A DNA stretch of 64,000 bases from Lacrimispora sp. 210928-DFI.3.58 (GTDB taxonomy: Bacteria; Bacillota; Clostridia; Lachnospirales; Lachnospiraceae): the NCBI RefSeq assembly GCF_020554865.1, contig NZ_JAJCIC010000007.1, positions 62,001 through 126,000 on the forward strand, written 5' to 3'. Positions within the stretch are counted from its first letter, which is position 1, and every line of letters starts with the position of its first letter. Below are positions 58,903-64,000 of this stretch, piece after piece. A program made the translations under genes and the position numbers. The notes beneath the pieces are model-generated. The model saw only the letters and a list, made by a program, of their open reading frames with translations. It made no database searches and was not told the DNA's origin.

Positions 58903-59733
58903 TCAGATCGCCACAGGTATCTTCTGCTCCAGAGTATGGAATTGGTAATTTTCCAGGCGGAAGCTGTCTGTGGTGAACTGGTAGAAGTCAGTGACAGACG
59001 TGTCAATCCGGAGGGTAGGTCCCGGATAAGGCTCGCGCTTTAACAGCTCCTTCACCATAGAGATATGGCGGTCGTAAATATGGGCGTCAGCGATCACATG
59101 GACCAGCTCCCCGGCCTTCAGTCCGCTTACCTGTGCAAACATGTGCAGGAGCACTGCATACTGGCATACATTCCAGCTGTTGGCAGTGAGCATATCCTGA
59201 GAGCGCTGGTTTAGAATGCCGTTTAAGGTATTGCCGGACACATTGAAGGTCATGCTGTAGGCGCAGGGGTACAGATGCATCTCATTAAGATCGTGATGGT
59301 TGTAAATATTGGACATGATGCGCCGGCTTAAGGGATTGTGCTTTAAGTCGTATAGGATCCGGTCAACCTGGTCAAAATCGCCTTCTTTGTAGTGGTGTTT
59401 AATGCCCAGCTGATAGCCATAGGCCTTCCCGATGCTTCCGGTCTCGTCAGCCCAGGAATCCCAGATATGGCTTTTTAAGTCATGGACATTGTTGGACTTC
59501 TTCTGCCATATCCAGAGGATCTCATCCACAGCTGATTTAAAGGCCGTACGCCTTAAGGTGATCACGGGAAATTCCTTTGAAAGGTCATAGCGGTTTACAA
59601 TGCCGAAGCGCTTGATGGTGTGGGCAGGGGTGCCGTCCTCCCAACGGGGCCTTACATCGTGATCCGTATCCCAGACTCCATTTTCTAAAATATCGTTACA
59701 GTTTTGTATAAATACCTGATCTGCATAGCTCAT
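58903..59733 (-). CDS. thyA: Thymidylate synthase
   Basis: 276 residues. The catalytic Cys is in MHLYPCAYSMTFN (about 154-166) and the folate/dUMP-binding RSQDMLTANSWNVCQYAVLL (about 177-196) follows; DAHIYDRHISMVKELL is the conserved phosphate-binding region. It turns dUMP into dTMP using methylene-tetrahydrofolate, producing dihydrofolate. The two dihydrofolate reductase genes needed to recycle that lie divergently 218 bases away. The start at 59733 has GGAGG on the minus strand (59742-59747 as TCCTCC). A promoter is at 59843-59872. Confidence 0.93.
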   Translation of the reverse strand: MSYADQVFIQNCNDILENGVWDTDHDVRPRWEDGTPAHTIKRFGIVNRYDLSKEFPVITLRRTAFKSAVDEILWIWQKKSNNVHDLKSHIWDSWADETGSIGKAYGYQLGIKHHYKEGDFDQVDRILYDLKHNPLSRRIMSNIYNHHDLNEMHLYPCAYSMTFNVSGNTLNGILNQRSQDMLTANSWNVCQYAVLLHMFAQVSGLKAGELVHVIADAHIYDRHISMVKELLKREPYPGPTLRIDTSVTDFYQFTTDSFRLENYQFHTLEQKIPVAI

Positions 59734-59842
59734 GTTGTAAAAATCCTCCCTGTACTGTGTTGAAACAGTTCAGACAGGTATCTTCCTGCGCGGCTGTCAG
59801 CCTCGCAAGAAGCATCGGATGTCCGTCCGAACTGCTGCCTAC

Positions 59843-59872
59843 ATTATAGCAGGAGGGTCAGGAAGACATCAA
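59843..59872 (-). promoter_or_regulatory. Promoter of thyA
   Basis: Minus strand TTGATG (59872-59867), 18-base spacer, TATAAT (59848-59843). In the same divergent region TATAAT (59903-59908) on the + strand is a -10 for the folA pair, with a weak -35. Confidence 0.55.
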
Positions 59873-59951
59873 GATAATCTTTTATTTTGTAAGTGTTTGT
59901 GTTATAATTTTCACGATGGTTTTGGATGATACAGAAAGGAGAGACCTTAAG

Positions 59952-60452
59952 ATGAATCTCATAGTAGCGGCCGATGAGTGCTGGGGGATCGGAAAGAATG
60001 GAGGCCTTCTTGCCCACCTTCCCGGCGATATGAAATATTTCCGCACGACCACCAAGGGAAAGACCGTAGTCATGGGACGCAGGACCTTAGAAAGCTTCCC
60101 GGAGGGAAAGCCCTTAAAGAACAGGACGAACATCGTTCTCACAAAGAACAGAGAATACCGGCCGGAGGGCGTCATCATATGCCATGACCGGGAGGAGGCC
60201 CTGGGGCTTTTAAGCCGGTATGAGCCGGAGGACATTTTTATCATCGGCGGCGGCATGATCTACCGGGAGTTCCTTCCATACTGTAAAAAAGCGTATGTGA
60301 CCCACATTTACGGAGATTTCCGGGCAGACACGGATTTTCCCAACCTGGATGCATCAGAGGAGTGGAAGCTTGCTTCTGCAGGTGAAAGACAGGAGGATGG
60401 CGGCATCTCCTATGAGTTTCGGATCTATGAAAGGATAAAGGAAGCAGAATGA
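59952..60452 (+). CDS. folA: Dihydrofolate reductase, first of two
   Basis: 166 residues. MNLIVAADECWGIGKNGGLL opens the protein, with the active-site Asp in LPGDMKYFR (about 25-33), VVMGRRTLESFP (cofactor loop, about 41-52) and FIIGGGMIYREFLPYC (about 99-114). It reduces dihydrofolate to tetrahydrofolate with NADPH. ATG at 59952 follows GGAGAGACC; an ATG at 59916 is less likely. Its last four bases (ATGA) overlap the start of the second reductase. Confidence 0.93.
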   Translation: MNLIVAADECWGIGKNGGLLAHLPGDMKYFRTTTKGKTVVMGRRTLESFPEGKPLKNRTNIVLTKNREYRPEGVIICHDREEALGLLSRYEPEDIFIIGGGMIYREFLPYCKKAYVTHIYGDFRADTDFPNLDASEEWKLASAGERQEDGGISYEFRIYERIKEAE

Positions 60453-60955
60453 ACCTGATCGTAACAGCAGACAGACGTTGGGCCATCGGAAAAGGGGGAC
60501 AGCCTCTTGTCACCATTCCGGCAGACCGCCAGATGTTTTTAAAAGAGACAAAGGGAAAGGTGGTAGTCATGGGCCGGAAGACCTTAGAGGCTCTTCCTGG
60601 AGGGCAGCCCCTTGGAGGGCGCATGAATCTTGTCTTGACCCATGACAGGAAATACTGCCCCAAAGGCGTGAAGGTGTGCCATAGCCTGGAGGAGGCCCTT
60701 TCCTATCTGAACCAGTATCCGCAGGAGGATATCTACGTTATTGGAGGCAGGAGCATTTATGAACAGTTCCTTCCATACTGTGCCGATGCCCATGTAACGC
60801 GGATTGATTATACCTATGATGCGGACACCTTCCTGCCTGATCTGGACAAACTGACGGATTGGGAATTAGCGGAAGAGGGAGAGGAGCAGACCTATTTTAA
60901 CCTTTGCTATACCTTTCAGCGGTATATCCAAAAGAAAAACAAAAAAATTGTATAG
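60449..60955 (+). CDS. Dihydrofolate reductase-like, second of two
   Basis: 168 residues, paralogous to the gene before it (same opening MNLIVTADRRWAIGKGGQPL, VVMGRKTLEALP and YVIGGRSIYEQFLPYC). The active-site Asp remains (IPADRQMF), but the helix-B region differs: VTIPADRQMFLKETK in place of AHLPGDMKYFRTTTK, and the loop that closes over NADPH has GGQPL in place of GGLLA. It may be a second, less folate-specific reductase or one with other drug sensitivity. ATGA overlap with the first makes translation coupled. Confidence 0.88.
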   Translation: MNLIVTADRRWAIGKGGQPLVTIPADRQMFLKETKGKVVVMGRKTLEALPGGQPLGGRMNLVLTHDRKYCPKGVKVCHSLEEALSYLNQYPQEDIYVIGGRSIYEQFLPYCADAHVTRIDYTYDADTFLPDLDKLTDWELAEEGEEQTYFNLCYTFQRYIQKKNKKIV

Positions 60956-61041
60956 AATGACAAAAACCTAAAAAATTTTTAGATGATATGGAAAAATCAG
61001 TTGTAACCTGAGAGAGAAAATGATACTATTAAGCTTGTACG

Positions 61042-61143
61042 TCAGTAAGCCTAGATGCGCCCGGCAGCGGACGCGCCGCCGCACCATGAAAGTTTGGCGG
61101 GCGTATTGGGCATACCTGAATACATGCCGCCTATCCGGCGGCG
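61042..61143. repeat. GC-rich interspersed palindromic element, copy 3 (inverted)
   Basis: The reverse complement starts GCCGCCGGATAGGCGGC, then ATTCAGGTATGCCCAATACG, CCCGCC, GGTGCGGCGGCGCGTCCG and TAGGCTTAC, the same order as copies 1 and 2. It lies between the second folA-like gene and the aldose-epimerase-like gene. Confidence 0.75.
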
Positions 61144-61177
61144 ACATCACCGATCATGAAAGCATGGAGGAGGCCAT

Positions 61178-62089
61178 ATGAAACAGGACGGAACCGTATT
61201 TACATTGGAAAATGAAGAATTGCTGATAACCGTAGAACGCCATGGGGCCCAGCTTGCCAGGATATATGACAAGAAGGCCTGCCGGGATATTTTGTGGGAG
61301 GCAGACCCGGCTGTGTGGAACCGTCATTCCCCTATTTTATTCCCATTTGTGGGAAAATCTTTTGAGGGGAAATATTGCTACGAAGGTAAGACCTATGATA
61401 TTACGCCTCATGGCTTTGCCAGAGATATGGATTTTGAGCCCGTGCTCTGTGACATGGACGAATGCTGGTATAAGCTGGAAGCCACCCAGGAGACCCTGGA
61501 AAAATATCCCTTTGATTTTGAGATCGAGATCGGCCACCGTTTAGAGGGCCGCACCATTGAGACCATGTGGAAGGTGACCAACAGGGATTCGAAGGAAATG
61601 CTCTTTATGATGGGAGGCCATCCCGCATTCCGCGTGCCTGAGGGCAAGACCATCTATGACTATACCTTTGAGTTCAACAAGGAGGGCTGCAACAAGGACA
61701 AGTTCCAGGATGCTCTCCATTATCTGGCCCCCAATGATAAGGGCTATGAAGTGGAGTCTCTGCAGGGGATCTTAAAGCTGAAGGATGGAAGGGTTCCTCT
61801 TACAAAGGGCTTCTTTGACACAGCTCTCACCTATATGATCGATGAGGCCCAGGTCAGCAGCGCAAGCCTGCTTGTGGACGGAAAGCCCTATGTGACGGTA
61901 GTCTGCGACCATTTCCCCTATTTTGGAGTATGGACCATGGAGGCCACACATCCCTTTGTATGTCTGGAGCCGTGGTATGGCATCTGCGCATCTGAGGGCT
62001 ATGAGGGAGAATTAAAGGATAGAAGGGGAGTCATTTCTCTTCCGGCATGGGAGACATGGCAGAAGAGTTATACGATCCGCATTGATTAA
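61178..62089 (+). CDS. Aldose 1-epimerase family protein
   Basis: 303 residues of the galactose-mutarotase-like beta-sandwich. Typical segments are SPILFPFVGKSFEGKYCYEG (about 49-68), DITPHGFARDMDFEP (about 73, with the His), FMMGGHPAFRVPEGKTIYDY (about 143) and HPFVCLEPWYGICASEGYEG (about 257, with the Glu), close to the LacX/YihR-like subgroup. It would interconvert sugar anomers or act on a modified hexose. GGAGG lies 8 bases before the ATG. No sugar operon surrounds it. Confidence 0.86.
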   Translation: MKQDGTVFTLENEELLITVERHGAQLARIYDKKACRDILWEADPAVWNRHSPILFPFVGKSFEGKYCYEGKTYDITPHGFARDMDFEPVLCDMDECWYKLEATQETLEKYPFDFEIEIGHRLEGRTIETMWKVTNRDSKEMLFMMGGHPAFRVPEGKTIYDYTFEFNKEGCNKDKFQDALHYLAPNDKGYEVESLQGILKLKDGRVPLTKGFFDTALTYMIDEAQVSSASLLVDGKPYVTVVCDHFPYFGVWTMEATHPFVCLEPWYGICASEGYEGELKDRRGVISLPAWETWQKSYTIRID

Positions 62090-62301
62090 GAGTAACTGTT
62101 CAGTAGGTCTGCGCACTTGCTGCGCTAATCGTAAGATAACCTGGACCAGAAGGCAAAAATCCCATGGTTGGAGCCGATTTTAAATGGATTTTTTACTATT
62201 CACAGCCCGGCCCAAAGGGGCCGTCCTGCGGACAGTAAGAATATATTGCCGGGCCAGACAGGCTTTTGGCAGTGGAGAAAAAACAAAGCAGGAGGAAAAT
62301 C
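62090..62301. other. Leader of the NfnA gene, no gene seen
   Basis: Contains a weak GCGCACTTGCTGCGC palindrome (62113-62127) and GCCCGGC / GCCGGGC arms (62205-62258) around a GGCCC / GGGGCC pair that can fold into a large stem-loop. It is not recognised as a known riboswitch. AGCAGGAGG gives the next ribosome binding site. Confidence 0.4.

Positions 62302-64000
<1,699 letters not shown>

Overview
The window is a chromosomal segment of an anaerobic, probably gut-dwelling, Clostridia-class Firmicute, most likely of the Lachnospiraceae. I infer this from two class III (oxygen-sensitive) ribonucleotide reductases plus NrdG, the ferredoxin/NADP oxidoreductase (Nfn-type) pair, AddAB instead of RecBCD, strong AGGAGG ribosome binding sites, a selenium-dependent xanthine dehydrogenase set, and many DUF families typical of that group. 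No species assignment is attempted.

Layout. 1-5560: the end of a purine-degradation cluster (ygfK tail, a DUF3343 protein, a selenium-dependent xanthine dehydrogenase, a hydantoinase). 5790-8320: a dicluster ferredoxin and a Crp/Fnr regulator face each other across a long inverted-repeat element, followed by a GntR regulator. 8635-14400: a DUF4397 protein with a 21-residue repeat, then an operon of a UroD/MtaA-like protein and a sugar-type ABC importer without its ATPase. 14445-20143: DUF1836 protein, PcrA helicase, a small membrane protein and RlmD. 20146-24200: an AT-rich accessory stretch (GNAT, small membrane protein, TetR, an ECF sigma factor with its own membrane segments, a lipoprotein, a GNAT remnant). 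24413-29072: DUF2935 protein and a giant multicopper oxidase broken by a one-base frameshift. 29254-33055: queT under a preQ1 riboswitch, a lipoprotein, tRNA-Glu, and a small YmaF/Cys-rich cluster. 33134-33891: tmRNA flanked by an inverted copy of its own 3' end and a truncated integrase, the scar of an integrated element. 34257-48578: SIMPL lipoprotein, NSS transporter, NrdD, aldo/keto reductase, two XRE regulators, MscL, NrdG, dUTPase, TPR protein, HflX, a second NrdD with a fused redoxin, and small membrane proteins. 48667-64000: AddB/AddA, a PfkB sugar kinase, a MocR regulator, ThyA divergent from two tandem DHFRs, an aldose-epimerase-like protein and the NfnA/NfnB pair (second gene cut by the window end).

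How it fits together. Deoxynucleotide metabolism is a strong theme: both nrdD genes have NrdR-box-like operators placed on or next to good promoters, and nrdG, dut, thyA and two folA genes lie in the same 25 kb. Three different families of intergenic palindromic elements are scattered through the window; a 260-bp near-perfect inverted repeat at 6545-6805 has relatives at 47997-48100 and 58626-58830, a GC-rich element of about 100 bp occurs at 4030, 18514 and 61042, and a 105-bp unit is in tandem at 17769-17978. The observations I consider most worth a second look are the frameshifted multicopper oxidase with a Cys-rich linker, the UroD-like protein carrying a methyltransferase-type HxC...C zinc motif beside a sugar importer, the membrane-anchored ECF sigma factor, the NrdR operators that double as a terminator hairpin, and the integrase scar at tmRNA.
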